Shown here: positions 1 to 8,591 of the stretch, one piece after another
How positions within the stretch are numbered: position 1 is the first letter of the stretch
Layout of the letters: every line of letters begins with the position of its first letter
NCBI GenBank assembly: GCA_955652675.1
Contig: CATPBP010000081.1
Span: 1 to 49,016, forward strand
Direction: 5' to 3'
Length of the DNA: 49,016 nt
Origin: Candidatus Dormiibacterota bacterium
Lineage (GTDB): Bacteria; Chloroflexota; Dormibacteria; Dormibacterales; Dormibacteraceae
Position numbers and translations under genes: made by a program
Notes under the pieces: model-generated
The model's input: only the letters and a program-made list of their open reading frames with translations
The model's database searches: none
What the model was told of the DNA's origin: nothing

Positions 1-128
1 GCGCCGCCCCGGGTGGCACACACCAGATGCAGCTCGCACCCGGCCGCCACGTGGCGGGTGATCAGGGTGCCGTTGCCCATCGACTCGTCGTCCGGATGGG
101 TCAGGACGAGGAGTAGCCGACGGCTCAC
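1..128 (-). CDS. PIG-L/LmbE family deacetylase, N-terminal fragment
   Basis: The first 42 codons of a minus-strand gene that runs off the left edge. It starts at a GTG at 126-128 and reads VSRRLLLVLTHPDDESMGNG followed by a strand and helix. The HPDDE motif at residues 11-15 is the zinc-binding signature of the PIG-L/LmbE N-acetylglucosaminyl deacetylase superfamily. Members remove acetyl groups from amino-sugar conjugates such as mycothiol or bacillithiol precursors and glycolipids. The substrate cannot be told from this fragment. The gene lies 24 bases downstream of the aminotransferase stop on the same strand, so the two are probably co-transcribed. The start was chosen because the upstream bases belong to the neighbouring gene and the hydrophobic strand before HPDDE has the usual length. 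Confidence 0.85.
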   Translation of the reverse strand, partial: MSRRLLLVLTHPDDESMGNGTLITRHVAAGCELHLVCATRGG

Positions 129-152
129 CGGGTGAAGGTCACCTCTGGCGAC

Positions 153-1342
153 TCAGGCAGAGCTCAACCGGCCGGCGGCGACTTCGTCGAGTGCTCGCCG
201 AAAGCCCTTGATGCCGCGCTCCACCATCTCGTCGTTGGCGGTCAGCGAGATCCGGAACCAGCCGGGAGTCTCCACCACCGTTCCGGGCAGGACGAGAACT
301 CCATGCCGTCGGAGCCGGCTGGCAAAGTCCAGGTCATCCGGGATCGGCGAGCGGACCATCGAGTAGAAGGTGCCCTCGGGCAGGCTGGTCTCGTAGCCCA
401 TCTCCCGCAGCGCCGGAATCAGGCGGTCGCGGCGTCGCTGCAGGGCGTCCAGATCGATCGAGAGCTGCTCCAGGCGCGGGAGGGCGTACTGGAGATCGGC
501 GTTGGCGAACGCGAACCCGGTGATCACCTGGGCGAGCGTCAACGTCTGCCTCAGGCGCCCTGCGTCCGGCATCTCAGGCACATCGCGATGTAGCCGACCC
601 GCATGCCTGGAGCCAGCAGTGTCTTCGCGTACGAGTAGAGCACCAGGGTGGCCGGGTAGAACGCGGCCGGCGAGACGAAGCGCCGGCCGTCGAAGACGAT
701 CCGGTAGTAGGCCTCGTCGGAGAGTAGGTGGACGGTCCTTCCATGACGGCGGGACGCCTCGCTCAGCACGGCGGCCAGCTCGCGAAGCTGCTCGGGCGGA
801 TACACGCGACCGGTCGGGTTTTGCGGTGTATTCATGAGCACGGCCGCGGTGCGCGGCGTCACGGCGGCGGCGATGGCGCCTGCGTCAAGATCGAAGGCCG
901 GCGCGCTCGCAACCACGCGGACCGGGGTCGCTCCCGCCGCAAGGATCAAGGCCTCGTAGAAGAACCATGGCGGAGAGATGAAGATCACTTCGTCGCCTGG
1001 CCCGGCGAGAGCGCGCAGGCTGCTGGCGATGGCCGCAAAGCCGCCGTTGGTCACAAAGATGTCCTCGGCTGCGAAGCGGACGCCAAGGCGTGGACTGATC
1101 GCGTTCGCGATCGTTCGCTGCGAAGGCGGCTCGTTCATCTTGTATGCGAACCAGTTCTTGTCCTGAGGCTCCAGCACCCCGCGAAGAGCCGAGACCAGCT
1201 CCGGCAGCGCCATCTCCTGCGGGTTTCCGAGTGCGAAGTTCGCGACCGCCGGGTCGTCGAGCATCGCATTCAGCTCGGGATCGGTCAAAAAGGAGAGCGT
1301 CGGACCGAGGACCTCGGCGATCTTGGGAACTACGCTCGGCAT
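153..1342 (-). CDS. class I/II PLP-dependent aminotransferase, frameshifted
   Basis: A fold-type I aminotransferase of about 396 residues, the normal family length, broken into two reading frames. The upstream part (1342 to about 583) carries the N-terminal arm, the NPTGRVY motif, the DEAYYRIVF strand and the PLP-lysine segment YSYAKTLLAPGMRVGY. The downstream part (about 578 to 153) resumes immediately with PEMPDAGRLRQTL and continues through the small domain to the conserved RISLTAN segment. One base is missing, or two are extra, near 576-583 (in the codons after GYIAM). All family motifs are otherwise intact, so this is either a very recent pseudogene or a sequencing or assembly error. Such enzymes move an amino group between an amino acid and a 2-oxoacid; the substrate is not predictable. 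It is followed by the PIG-L gene. Confidence 0.85.
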
Positions 1343-1474
1343 CGGTCAGCCCTGTTTAGCACGGCTGCAATAGCATCCTCGATTGCCGCCGACTGTCGAT
1401 ACAGCAGATCTGGAATCCCTCGGTCAACCGCCCGACGGCATCTCCGAGGGCTCGGCCGCCGCGAGCCCTGGTGC

Positions 1475-1490
1475 CGCCACAATTGTGGCG
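1475..1490. promoter_or_regulatory. 16-base perfect palindrome abutting the CDF exporter start
   Basis: CGCCACAATTGTGGCG is a perfect inverted repeat ending on the base before the ATG at 1491. The central ACAATT (1478-1483) also sits 7 bases upstream of the ATG, where a -10 box would lie for a leaderless transcript. A repressor bound here would cover both promoter and start codon. An operator role is inferred; the regulator is unknown. Confidence 0.45.
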
Positions 1491-2423
1491 ATGGCCGGTC
1501 ACGACCACACCCACGGGATGCAGGCCTACTCGAGCCGCGACGCCGTGCGCGCGGTCATCGTCAGCGCCGTGGTCCTCGGCGCGGCGGCCGCCTTCGAGTT
1601 CGCCGCCGCCCTCGCCGGCAATTCGGCCAGCGTGCTCGCCGACGCGCTGCATAACACCGGGGACGTAGCCACGACCTTCGTGCTCCTAGCGGCGTTCGCG
1701 CTGGCCAGAAGGCCCGCCACGCGCCAGTTCCCATCCGGCTTCGGCCGCATCGAGGACGTGGCGACGCTGCTGATCATCCTGATCATCGTCGTGACCGCCG
1801 CGGCGGCCGCCGCCGAATCCATCGTCAAGTTCTTCCAGCCCGAGCGGTACGGGAACGTCCTTCTGGGCATGGCCGCCGCCGCCGCCGGCGTGGTGGCCAA
1901 CCTCGCCGTGTCCGAGTACAAGATCCGGGTGGGCCGGGGCATCGGATCGACCGCCCTGGAGGCGGACGGCGTGCACTCCCGGATCGACGCCCTGGTCTCG
2001 CTCGGAGCCTTCGTGGGCATCGGGCTGGCCGGCCTGGGGCTGCGGCTGGCCGACCCCATCGCCGGCCTCCTGATCACCGTGATGATCCTGTACATCCTGG
2101 CCGGGACGGTCCGCCAGCTCTTCCTGCGCATGATGGACGCGGTCGATCCGCACCTGATCCAGGAGCTGACGGAGGCGGCGCGCCGAGTGGACGGCGTGCT
2201 GGGGGTGCACGACGTCAGCGCCCGCTGGGTGGGACGCGAGCTGGTCGGGGTCATGCACGTCGACTGCGACCCGAACTCATCCCTGAAGGACGCGCACGAC
2301 GTGGCCATGCGGGTGGAGCACGAGGCCGGCCATGACCTCCCCCTGGCGCGGCTCGATGTTCACATGGACCCTGGAGGGGACGACCACCAGCACGCTGGGG
2401 GCGGCGCCGCGCACCAGCATTGA
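1491..2423 (+). CDS. cation diffusion facilitator (CDF) family metal exporter
   Basis: A 310-residue CDF transporter. These proteins exchange protons for Zn2+, Co2+, Cd2+ or related divalent metals across the cytoplasmic membrane. Six hydrophobic segments are visible. The second carries LADALHNTGD and the fifth LEADGVHSRIDAL, which supply the paired acidic/His residues of the intramembrane metal site. A cytoplasmic ferredoxin-like domain follows. Both ends are His-rich (MAGHDHTHG at the start, DDHQHAGGGAAHQH at the end), as in Zn exporters. The ATG at 1491 was preferred over an upstream in-frame ATG at 1383, because homology begins there and the intervening residues are low-complexity. No Shine-Dalgarno sequence precedes it; a perfect palindrome does, which suggests metal-dependent control. 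Confidence 0.88.
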   Translation: MAGHDHTHGMQAYSSRDAVRAVIVSAVVLGAAAAFEFAAALAGNSASVLADALHNTGDVATTFVLLAAFALARRPATRQFPSGFGRIEDVATLLIILIIVVTAAAAAAESIVKFFQPERYGNVLLGMAAAAAGVVANLAVSEYKIRVGRGIGSTALEADGVHSRIDALVSLGAFVGIGLAGLGLRLADPIAGLLITVMILYILAGTVRQLFLRMMDAVDPHLIQELTEAARRVDGVLGVHDVSARWVGRELVGVMHVDCDPNSSLKDAHDVAMRVEHEAGHDLPLARLDVHMDPGGDDHQHAGGGAAHQH

Positions 2424-2473
2424 ACTCGGCCTCGGCGCCCGCCGGCTCAGTTACAGCCTGGCAAGGTAGTCCG

Positions 2474-2479
2474 TAAACT
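2474..2479 (+). promoter_or_regulatory. -10 box TAAACT upstream of citrate synthase
   Basis: TAAACT lies 9 bases before the ATG at 2489, in an AT-rich patch of otherwise GC-rich DNA. It matches the TAnnnT arrangement seen ahead of many genes here and predicts a transcript with little or no leader. Confidence 0.5.
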
Positions 2480-2488
2480 AAGTTCAGG

Positions 2489-3604
2489 ATGCCCGCTCCG
2501 TTCAGTCCCGGTCTCGAGGGGGTCGTTGCGGCCCAGACCGAGATCAGCGAGGTCGACGGGCAGAACGGACGCCTGATCTATCGCGGCGGCTACCTGATTC
2601 ACGAGCTGGCCGAACGATCGTTCGAGGAGGTCGCCTACCTCCTCTGGCACGGCGAGCTTCCGCAGTCGAGCCAGCTCGAGGAGCTGAAGCGCCAGCTCGC
2701 CGCGAACCGCTCCCTCAACGAGCAGGCGCGTGCGGCGCTCTCGGGCCTCCGCCCGGACGTGGATCCGATGGACGCGCTCCGCACGGTCCTCTCGGCGCAA
2801 GGGGCCGCCCCCGACTGCCCCAAGCCGACCCTGGAGGGCGCCATCGCGGTGACCGCGGTCACCCCCAGCGCGGTGGCCGGGTACTACCGGCATCAGAAGG
2901 GAGAGCAGCCGGTGGAGCCAAACCCCGAGCTCGGCCACGCCGCCAACTTCCTCTACATGATGTCGGGGAAGGAGCCGGACGCCGATTGCACCCGCTACCT
3001 CGAGGCGTATCTGGTCATGCTCGCCGACCACGGGCTCAACGCCTCGACCTTCACGGCTCGGGTGGCGGCGTCGACCGGGACCGATCTCTACTCGGCGATG
3101 ATCGCGGCCATCGGAGCGCTCAAGGGGCCGGCGCACGGCGGCGCCGCGACGGCCGCCATGAAGATGCTGGACAAGATCGGCAGCGCCGAGAACGCGGAGC
3201 GCTGGCTGACCGAGGCCATGGCGCGCAAGGAGCGCATCATGGGCTTTGGCCACCGGGTGTACCGAACCTACGATCCGCGGGCCAAGATCCTGAAGGAGCT
3301 TGCCAGGCAGGGGAACCCCGAGTTCTTCAGCGTCGCCTCCCGTACCGAAGAGCTCGCGCTTCCGATGCTCAAGGAGCGGCACCCGGAACGGCCCAACGCC
3401 ACCAATGTGGACTACTACTCTGCGGGCGTGCTCCAGGCGGCGGGCTTCCCAAAGGACTTCTTCACGTGCGTCTTCGCCGCCTCCCGGATGGCCGGCTGGA
3501 CCGCTCACGTGCTGGAGTACATGTCTCAGGACGGCCGCATCATCCGTCCGGCCTCGGAGTGGGTCGGCCCGGACCCGGACAAGCGCGCCGCCGCCAGCGC
3601 CTGA
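2489..3604 (+). CDS. gltA: citrate synthase (citrate/2-methylcitrate synthase family)
   Basis: A 371-residue enzyme of the short citrate synthase class, condensing oxaloacetate with acetyl-CoA, or propionyl-CoA in methylcitrate synthases. The three catalytic residues are in place: His216 in AHGGAATAAM, His255 in GFGHRVYRTYDPR and Asp308 in NVDYYSAG. The C-terminal FFTCVFAASRMAGW segment is typical. Motifs alone do not separate citrate from methylcitrate synthase. It is followed on the same strand, after 60 bases, by the E3, E1 and E2 genes of a 2-oxoacid dehydrogenase. That links production of an acyl-CoA with its entry into the TCA cycle. The start is the first ATG after a TAAACT -10 box. 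Confidence 0.93.
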   Translation: MPAPFSPGLEGVVAAQTEISEVDGQNGRLIYRGGYLIHELAERSFEEVAYLLWHGELPQSSQLEELKRQLAANRSLNEQARAALSGLRPDVDPMDALRTVLSAQGAAPDCPKPTLEGAIAVTAVTPSAVAGYYRHQKGEQPVEPNPELGHAANFLYMMSGKEPDADCTRYLEAYLVMLADHGLNASTFTARVAASTGTDLYSAMIAAIGALKGPAHGGAATAAMKMLDKIGSAENAERWLTEAMARKERIMGFGHRVYRTYDPRAKILKELARQGNPEFFSVASRTEELALPMLKERHPERPNATNVDYYSAGVLQAAGFPKDFFTCVFAASRMAGWTAHVLEYMSQDGRIIRPASEWVGPDPDKRAAASA

Positions 3605-3650
3605 GCCGAGAACGGCGGCGGCAGCGGCCGTAGCCTCCAATCGGCCCGGC

Positions 3651-3656
3651 TACACT
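3651..3656 (+). promoter_or_regulatory. -10 box TACACT upstream of lpd
   Basis: TACACT lies 8 bases before the ATG at 3665. A possible TTG start at 3656 would overlap the box itself, so transcription would begin downstream of it. This favours ATG 3665 as the true, leaderless start. Confidence 0.55.
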
Positions 3657-3664
3657 TGATCGAA

Positions 3665-5041
3665 ATGCCCCCCAGCGAGTTCGACGTCGCCGTCCTGGGA
3701 GGCGGCTTCGGAGGCTACTCGGCCGCCATCCGGGCGTCCCAGCTGGGCAAGAAGGCGGCGGTCGTGGAGGCGGACAAATTGGGCGGGACCTGCCTTCACA
3801 CCGGCTGCATCCCGACCAAGGCCCTGCTCGAGACCTCCGGTCTCTACCACAAGGTCCACGACCGCGGGCAGGAGTTCGGCATCGTCGCGCCGGAGTCGAG
3901 CTTCGACTACGAGCGCATTGCGGCGCGCCGCGACGGGGTGGTGAATCAGCTCTGGAAGGGCGTCCAGGGCCTGATGCGCAAGAATCACATCGAGGTCTTC
4001 GAGGGAAAGGGCGCGCTGGAAGGCGATGGCCGGCTGCGGGTGGGCGAGACCGAGATCCAGGCCCGCGCCATCATCGTCGCCACGGGCGCTCAGCCCAGAT
4101 CCCTGCCCGGCATCGAGTTCGACGGCGAGCGGATCATCAACTCCGACCACGCCACCCTGTCCCGCAGCCTGCCCGGGTCCATCGTGATCATCGGGGCGGG
4201 CGCGGTGGGAGTCGAGTTCGCCACCTTCTACCGCCAGATGGGGTCCACGGTGACCCTTCTGGAGGCCCTAGAACGGCTGGTTCCCCTGGAAGACGAGGAG
4301 GTGTCCGGCGTCCTCCTCCAGACCTTCAAGAAAGCGGGCATCGATTGCCGCGTCGGCGTGCGGGTCACCGGCGCCCGGGTCGGCGAGGACGGCGTGACCG
4401 TGGAGATGGAGGACGGCTCGGTGCAGGCTGAGAAGCTGCTGGTCGCGGTGGGTCGGGGACCCCGCAGTCAGGACCTGGGCCTGGACAAGGCTGGCGTCGA
4501 GCTGGACCAGCGCGGATTCGTGAAGGTGGACGAGTGGATGCGGACCAGCGCTCCGGGAGTCTGGGCGATCGGCGACGTCGTCGGCGGATACCAGCTGGCG
4601 CACGCGGCGGTCCACGAGGGTCTGATCGCGGCCGAGGACATCGCCGACCGACGCGTCCAGCCCCGAAACGAGGACCTGGTAACCCGCTGCACCTACTCGA
4701 CGCCCGAGGTGGCCTCGGTCGGGCTGACCGAGGCGCAGGCCAGGGACCGGGGACACGACGTCAAGGTCGGAAAGTTTCCGCTGGTGGCCAACGGGCGGGC
4801 GATCATCCACGGGGAGACCCAGGGCTTCTTCAAGATGGTGGCGGACGCCGGCACGGGGCAGCTGCTCGGCGCGCACCTGGTCGGGGTGCAGGCCACCGAG
4901 CTGATCGGTGAGCCGGCGCTGGCCCGGCTCTTCGAGGGCGACGCCTGGGAGCTGGGCCGCAACGTCCACCCCCACCCCACCCTCAGCGAAGCCCTCGGCG
5001 AGGCCGCCATGGCTGTGGACGGAACCGCGATAAACATCTAG
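3665..5041 (+). CDS. lpdA: dihydrolipoamide dehydrogenase (E3)
   Basis: A 458-residue FAD-dependent disulfide oxidoreductase that reoxidises the dihydrolipoyl arm of 2-oxoacid dehydrogenase complexes with NAD+. Domains in order: FAD-binding Rossmann (LGGGFGGYSAA near the start), redox-active disulfide GGTCLHTGCIPTK with Cys43 and Cys48, NAD-binding IIGAGAVGVEF, second FAD segment WAIGDVV, and the interface domain with the catalytic HPHPTLSEALGEA near the C-terminus. Everything needed for activity is present. It lies 29 bases upstream of the E1 gene and serves the same complex. Counting from an upstream TTG at 3656 would add three residues, but that codon overlaps the putative -10 box. Confidence 0.93.
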   Translation: MPPSEFDVAVLGGGFGGYSAAIRASQLGKKAAVVEADKLGGTCLHTGCIPTKALLETSGLYHKVHDRGQEFGIVAPESSFDYERIAARRDGVVNQLWKGVQGLMRKNHIEVFEGKGALEGDGRLRVGETEIQARAIIVATGAQPRSLPGIEFDGERIINSDHATLSRSLPGSIVIIGAGAVGVEFATFYRQMGSTVTLLEALERLVPLEDEEVSGVLLQTFKKAGIDCRVGVRVTGARVGEDGVTVEMEDGSVQAEKLLVAVGRGPRSQDLGLDKAGVELDQRGFVKVDEWMRTSAPGVWAIGDVVGGYQLAHAAVHEGLIAAEDIADRRVQPRNEDLVTRCTYSTPEVASVGLTEAQARDRGHDVKVGKFPLVANGRAIIHGETQGFFKMVADAGTGQLLGAHLVGVQATELIGEPALARLFEGDAWELGRNVHPHPTLSEALGEAAMAVDGTAINI

Positions 5042-5070
5042 CTTGAAACCTTGAGATAGCTAAGAACGAC

Positions 5071-7134
5071 ATGGCAGACACGAAGCAGCGGGTTGAGATC
5101 CCGTTCAAGCCGGAGTGGCACTTCCAGGAACCGATCGACTGGCGGGACACAGACCTCGACGAGGACACGCTGAAGCATTGGTTCCACCTCATGCTGCTGG
5201 GGCGGCAGATCGACTACCGCTGCCAGGTGCTGAACCGCCAGGGACGGGCGCCCTTCATCATCTCCTGTGCCGGCCACGAGGCCGCCCAGGTCGGAGTGGC
5301 GTGGCCTCTGAAGCCCAAGTACGACTGGATCGCGCCCTACTACCGCGACGTAGTCCTCTGCTTCCGGATGGGCCTGACGGCGCTCGACCTGATGCTCGCG
5401 GTGCTGGCCAAACCGGCCGATCCAGCCTCGGGCGGCAAGCAGACGCCGGGCCACTTCTCGGACTCCCGCCTAAACATCATCTCCGGCGGCTCCCCGGTCG
5501 CCACTCAGATGGTGCACGGGGCCGGCGCCGCCTACGCCTTGAAGGTGGACGGCACGGACAAGGTGCTCATGACCTGCTACGGCGAGGGCGCCGGCGCCGA
5601 AGGAGACGCCCACGAGGCCTTCAACTTCGCGGCCATCTACAAGCTGCCCGAGATCTTCGTCTGCCAGAACAACGGCTTCGCCATCTCGGTGCCCTTCCGC
5701 AAGGAGTACGCGATCGAATACGCGGCCCAGCGCGCCGCCGGCTACGGCTTTCCCGGCGTCACCGTCGACGGCCGGGACCCGGTCACCTGCTACCACGTCT
5801 CCAAGCAGGCGGTCGCCCGCGCCAGGGCCGGTGAAGGGCCCACCCTGATCGAGTGCCTGGTCGACCGCCTGGGCGCACACTCCTCAGAGGACGACCAGCG
5901 CCGCTACCGCTCCCAGGAGGAGCTGGAACAGCTGGCCCGCAACGACTGCCTGGAGCGCTTCAAGAAGCGGCTGCTCGAGGAGTCGATCCTGGACGAGGCC
6001 GAGGTCGCCGAGTACGAGGCGCGCGTGAAGGACGAGGTCACCAGAGCCACCCGCGAAGGCATTAGCTCGCCGGACGCGCCGCCCGAGAACGCACTGACCA
6101 ACGTCTACTCCAGCGACGTGCCGGGGCCGATCGACCCGGCCCCCGACGCCGGTACCGAGGACATGAACATGGTCCAGGCGATCCGGGACGCCCTGGCCTG
6201 GGAGATGGAGCAGGACGAGCGCGTCATGGTGCTGGGCGAGGACGTGGGCCCCAAGGGCGGCGTCTTCCTGGTCACCGACGGCCTCTGGGCCCGCTTCGGC
6301 GAGGAGCGCGTCATCGACACGCCCATCGCCGAGTCGTCGATCGCCGGGGTGGCTCTCGGCCTGGCACTGGCCAGGAAGCGGCCGGTTGCCGAGATCCAGT
6401 TCACCGACTTCGCCCACATGGCTTTCAACCAGATCACGAACGAGATCGCCAAGTTCCGCTACCGCACGGACGGGGACTGGGGAGTGCCGCTGGTGATAAG
6501 GGCCCCCATGGGCGGTCACGTGCACGGAGCGCTGTACCATTCCCAGTCCATCGAGGCGCGCTTCGCCACGCCGGGGCTCAAGATCGTGATCCCGTCGACG
6601 CCCTACGAGGCGAAGGGGCTGATGCTCGCGGCCATGCGGGATCCCGACCCGGTGCTCTTCTTCGAGCACAAGCGCCTCTACCGGATGTTCAAGGAGGCGG
6701 TGCCGAAGGGCGAGTATCTGATCCCTCTGCAGAAGGCGCGCGTGGCCCGCAGCGGCGAGGACATCTCGGTCTTCTGCTACGGGCTCATGGTCCACTACGC
6801 CATGGAGGCCGCCCGGAACCTGGAGAAGGACGGCTGGAGCGTCGAGGTCGTGGACCTGCGCACGGTCTATCCTCTCGACCGTGAGGCGATCCTCGCCTCG
6901 GCCCGCAAGACCGGCAAGTGCCTGGTGCTCTACGAGGACAACTTCAGCGTTTCGGTCGGCTCCGAGGTGGCCGCCATCATCGCCGACGACGGCTGGCGCT
7001 GGCTGGACGCCCCTGTGAAGCGCCTGGGCGGCCTGGACGTCCCTGCGATGCCCTACGCGCAGCCGATGGAGGACTACTTCATGCCCAACCCGGAGAAGGT
7101 CACCGCCGCGCTTCGTGAGCTGGCCGCCTTCTGA
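5071..7134 (+). CDS. 2-oxoacid dehydrogenase E1, fused alpha and beta subunits
   Basis: A 687-residue protein joining both E1 subunits, which are usually separate. Residues of about 20-330 are the alpha part with the thiamine diphosphate motif from GEGAGAEGDA to VCQNN (171-198) and a phosphorylation-loop-like HSSEDDQRRYRS. Residues of about 365-687 are the beta part (MVQAIRDALAWEM, GEDVGPKGGV, EIQFTDFAHMAFNQ). The loop and the beta sequence resemble branched-chain 2-oxoacid dehydrogenase more than classical pyruvate dehydrogenase, though substrate calls from sequence are uncertain. The enzyme decarboxylates the oxoacid and passes the acyl group to the lipoyl arm of E2. Its stop overlaps the E2 start by one base (TGATG), so translation is coupled. 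The carboxylase and hydratase at 42-44 kb would suit leucine breakdown. Confidence 0.9.
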   Translation: MADTKQRVEIPFKPEWHFQEPIDWRDTDLDEDTLKHWFHLMLLGRQIDYRCQVLNRQGRAPFIISCAGHEAAQVGVAWPLKPKYDWIAPYYRDVVLCFRMGLTALDLMLAVLAKPADPASGGKQTPGHFSDSRLNIISGGSPVATQMVHGAGAAYALKVDGTDKVLMTCYGEGAGAEGDAHEAFNFAAIYKLPEIFVCQNNGFAISVPFRKEYAIEYAAQRAAGYGFPGVTVDGRDPVTCYHVSKQAVARARAGEGPTLIECLVDRLGAHSSEDDQRRYRSQEELEQLARNDCLERFKKRLLEESILDEAEVAEYEARVKDEVTRATREGISSPDAPPENALTNVYSSDVPGPIDPAPDAGTEDMNMVQAIRDALAWEMEQDERVMVLGEDVGPKGGVFLVTDGLWARFGEERVIDTPIAESSIAGVALGLALARKRPVAEIQFTDFAHMAFNQITNEIAKFRYRTDGDWGVPLVIRAPMGGHVHGALYHSQSIEARFATPGLKIVIPSTPYEAKGLMLAAMRDPDPVLFFEHKRLYRMFKEAVPKGEYLIPLQKARVARSGEDISVFCYGLMVHYAMEAARNLEKDGWSVEVVDLRTVYPLDREAILASARKTGKCLVLYEDNFSVSVGSEVAAIIADDGWRWLDAPVKRLGGLDVPAMPYAQPMEDYFMPNPEKVTAALRELAAF

Positions 7135-8591
7135 TGGCGACCACCCGAGTCACGATGCCCCAACTGGGCGAGTCGGTCCACGAAGGGACCATCTCAAAGT
7201 GGCTGGTCAAGCCGGGGGACAAGCTGGTCGAGTTCGAGCCGATGCTCGAGGTCGACACGGACAAGGTGAACGCGGAGGTTCCGGCACCCGTGAACGGCGT
7301 GCTCAAGGAGATCCTGGCCCAGGAGGGCGAGACGATCCAGGCGGGGTCGGAGATCGCCATCGTGGAGGTGGAGGGCGACGCCGAGGGTGAGGCGCCCGAG
7401 CGCGTCGAGGTCAGGACGGAAGAGGCGCAACCGGTCGGGGAACCCGCGGAAAGCGCCGGCTCCGGGGACGCCATGCCCTCGGCTGGCCAGGCGGCCAAGG
7501 CTGACTCAGAACCAAAGCCGGCGCCCCCGGAGCGCGAGACGGCCGCCGCGAGCGGCGCGCGCGAGGCCGCGACCCCCACCCGCGAGGGCGAGGCGGACGA
7601 CGAAGCGCCCGCAGCCGCCCCATCGGGGAGGGGGCCGGACGGGCAAGCCGCGCGCGACGACCAGCCTCCGGCGGGCGAGCATCGGTACTCTCCGGCCGTC
7701 CTGAGTCTGGCCGAGGAAGAGGACGTGGACCTCTCCGAGGTCCGCGGCACGGGGCTCGGCGGCCGCGTCACCAAGCGTGACGTGCGCCAGTACCTGGAGT
7801 CCCAGCAGCGGCCCGAGCAGCCAGAGGCGGCACGGCCGGCGAGCGGCCAGGGGCAGGCGCCGGCCGCCCCGGCCCCACAGTCGCCGGCGGCCGCCGGCGA
7901 CGAGGTGGTGCCCCTCAGCCGGATCCGCCGGCTGATCGCCGAGAACATGACGCGGTCGAAGACGACAATCCCCCACGCCTGGCAGACCCAGGAGGCGGAC
8001 ATGAGCGGGGTGGTCGCCAATCGGAACGCGAACAAGGCCGAGTTCCAGCGGCGCGAGGGCTTCTCTCTGACCTACCTGCCTTACGTGATCGCCGCCGCGG
8101 TGAGCTCGCTGCGCGAGCACCCGGAGGTCAACTCCACCTTCAACGAGAACGAGCTGATCATCCACCGCGCCATCAACCTGGGGGTGTCGGTCGGATTCGA
8201 GGACAGCCTGCTGGTGCCGGTGCTCCGCAACGCCGACGGGCTCTCGCTGGCCGGTATCGCGCGGGCGGTCAACGACCTGGCCGGTCGGGCCCGGAACAAG
8301 CAGCTGAAGGCTGACGAGCTGCAGGGCGCCACCTTCACGGTGAACAACTCCGGCACCTTCGGGACGCTGTTCAGCTACTCGGTGATCAATCCGGGGCAGG
8401 CCGGCATCCTGACCATGGAAGCCATCGTGGACAGGCCCATGGCCGTCAACGGCATGATCGGGATCAAGCCGATGATGTACCTCTGCTTCAGCTTCGACCA
8501 CCGGGTCCTCGACGGTCTCCAGGGAGCCCGCTTCCTGACCAGCTGCCGCAAATGGCTGGAATCGGTGAGCGCGGACACGCCGGTCTACTAA
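7134..8591 (+). CDS. dihydrolipoamide acyltransferase (E2) of 2-oxoacid dehydrogenase
   Basis: A 485-residue E2 core. Residues 1-80 form one lipoyl domain with the lipoylated Lys44 in EVDTDKVNAEV. A long Ala/Pro/Glu-rich flexible linker follows (about 85-180). Residues 183-222 are the peripheral-subunit-binding domain (HRYSPAVLSLAEEEDVDLSE and on). A second Ala/Pro linker leads to the acyltransferase domain from about 260, ending in the catalytic SFDHRVLDG with His456. It accepts the acyl group from E1 and transfers it to CoA. It starts inside the E1 stop codon and ends in a 4-base convergent overlap with the SRPBCC gene on the other strand. Confidence 0.93.
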   Translation: MATTRVTMPQLGESVHEGTISKWLVKPGDKLVEFEPMLEVDTDKVNAEVPAPVNGVLKEILAQEGETIQAGSEIAIVEVEGDAEGEAPERVEVRTEEAQPVGEPAESAGSGDAMPSAGQAAKADSEPKPAPPERETAAASGAREAATPTREGEADDEAPAAAPSGRGPDGQAARDDQPPAGEHRYSPAVLSLAEEEDVDLSEVRGTGLGGRVTKRDVRQYLESQQRPEQPEAARPASGQGQAPAAPAPQSPAAAGDEVVPLSRIRRLIAENMTRSKTTIPHAWQTQEADMSGVVANRNANKAEFQRREGFSLTYLPYVIAAAVSSLREHPEVNSTFNENELIIHRAINLGVSVGFEDSLLVPVLRNADGLSLAGIARAVNDLAGRARNKQLKADELQGATFTVNNSGTFGTLFSYSVINPGQAGILTMEAIVDRPMAVNGMIGIKPMMYLCFSFDHRVLDGLQGARFLTSCRKWLESVSADTPVY

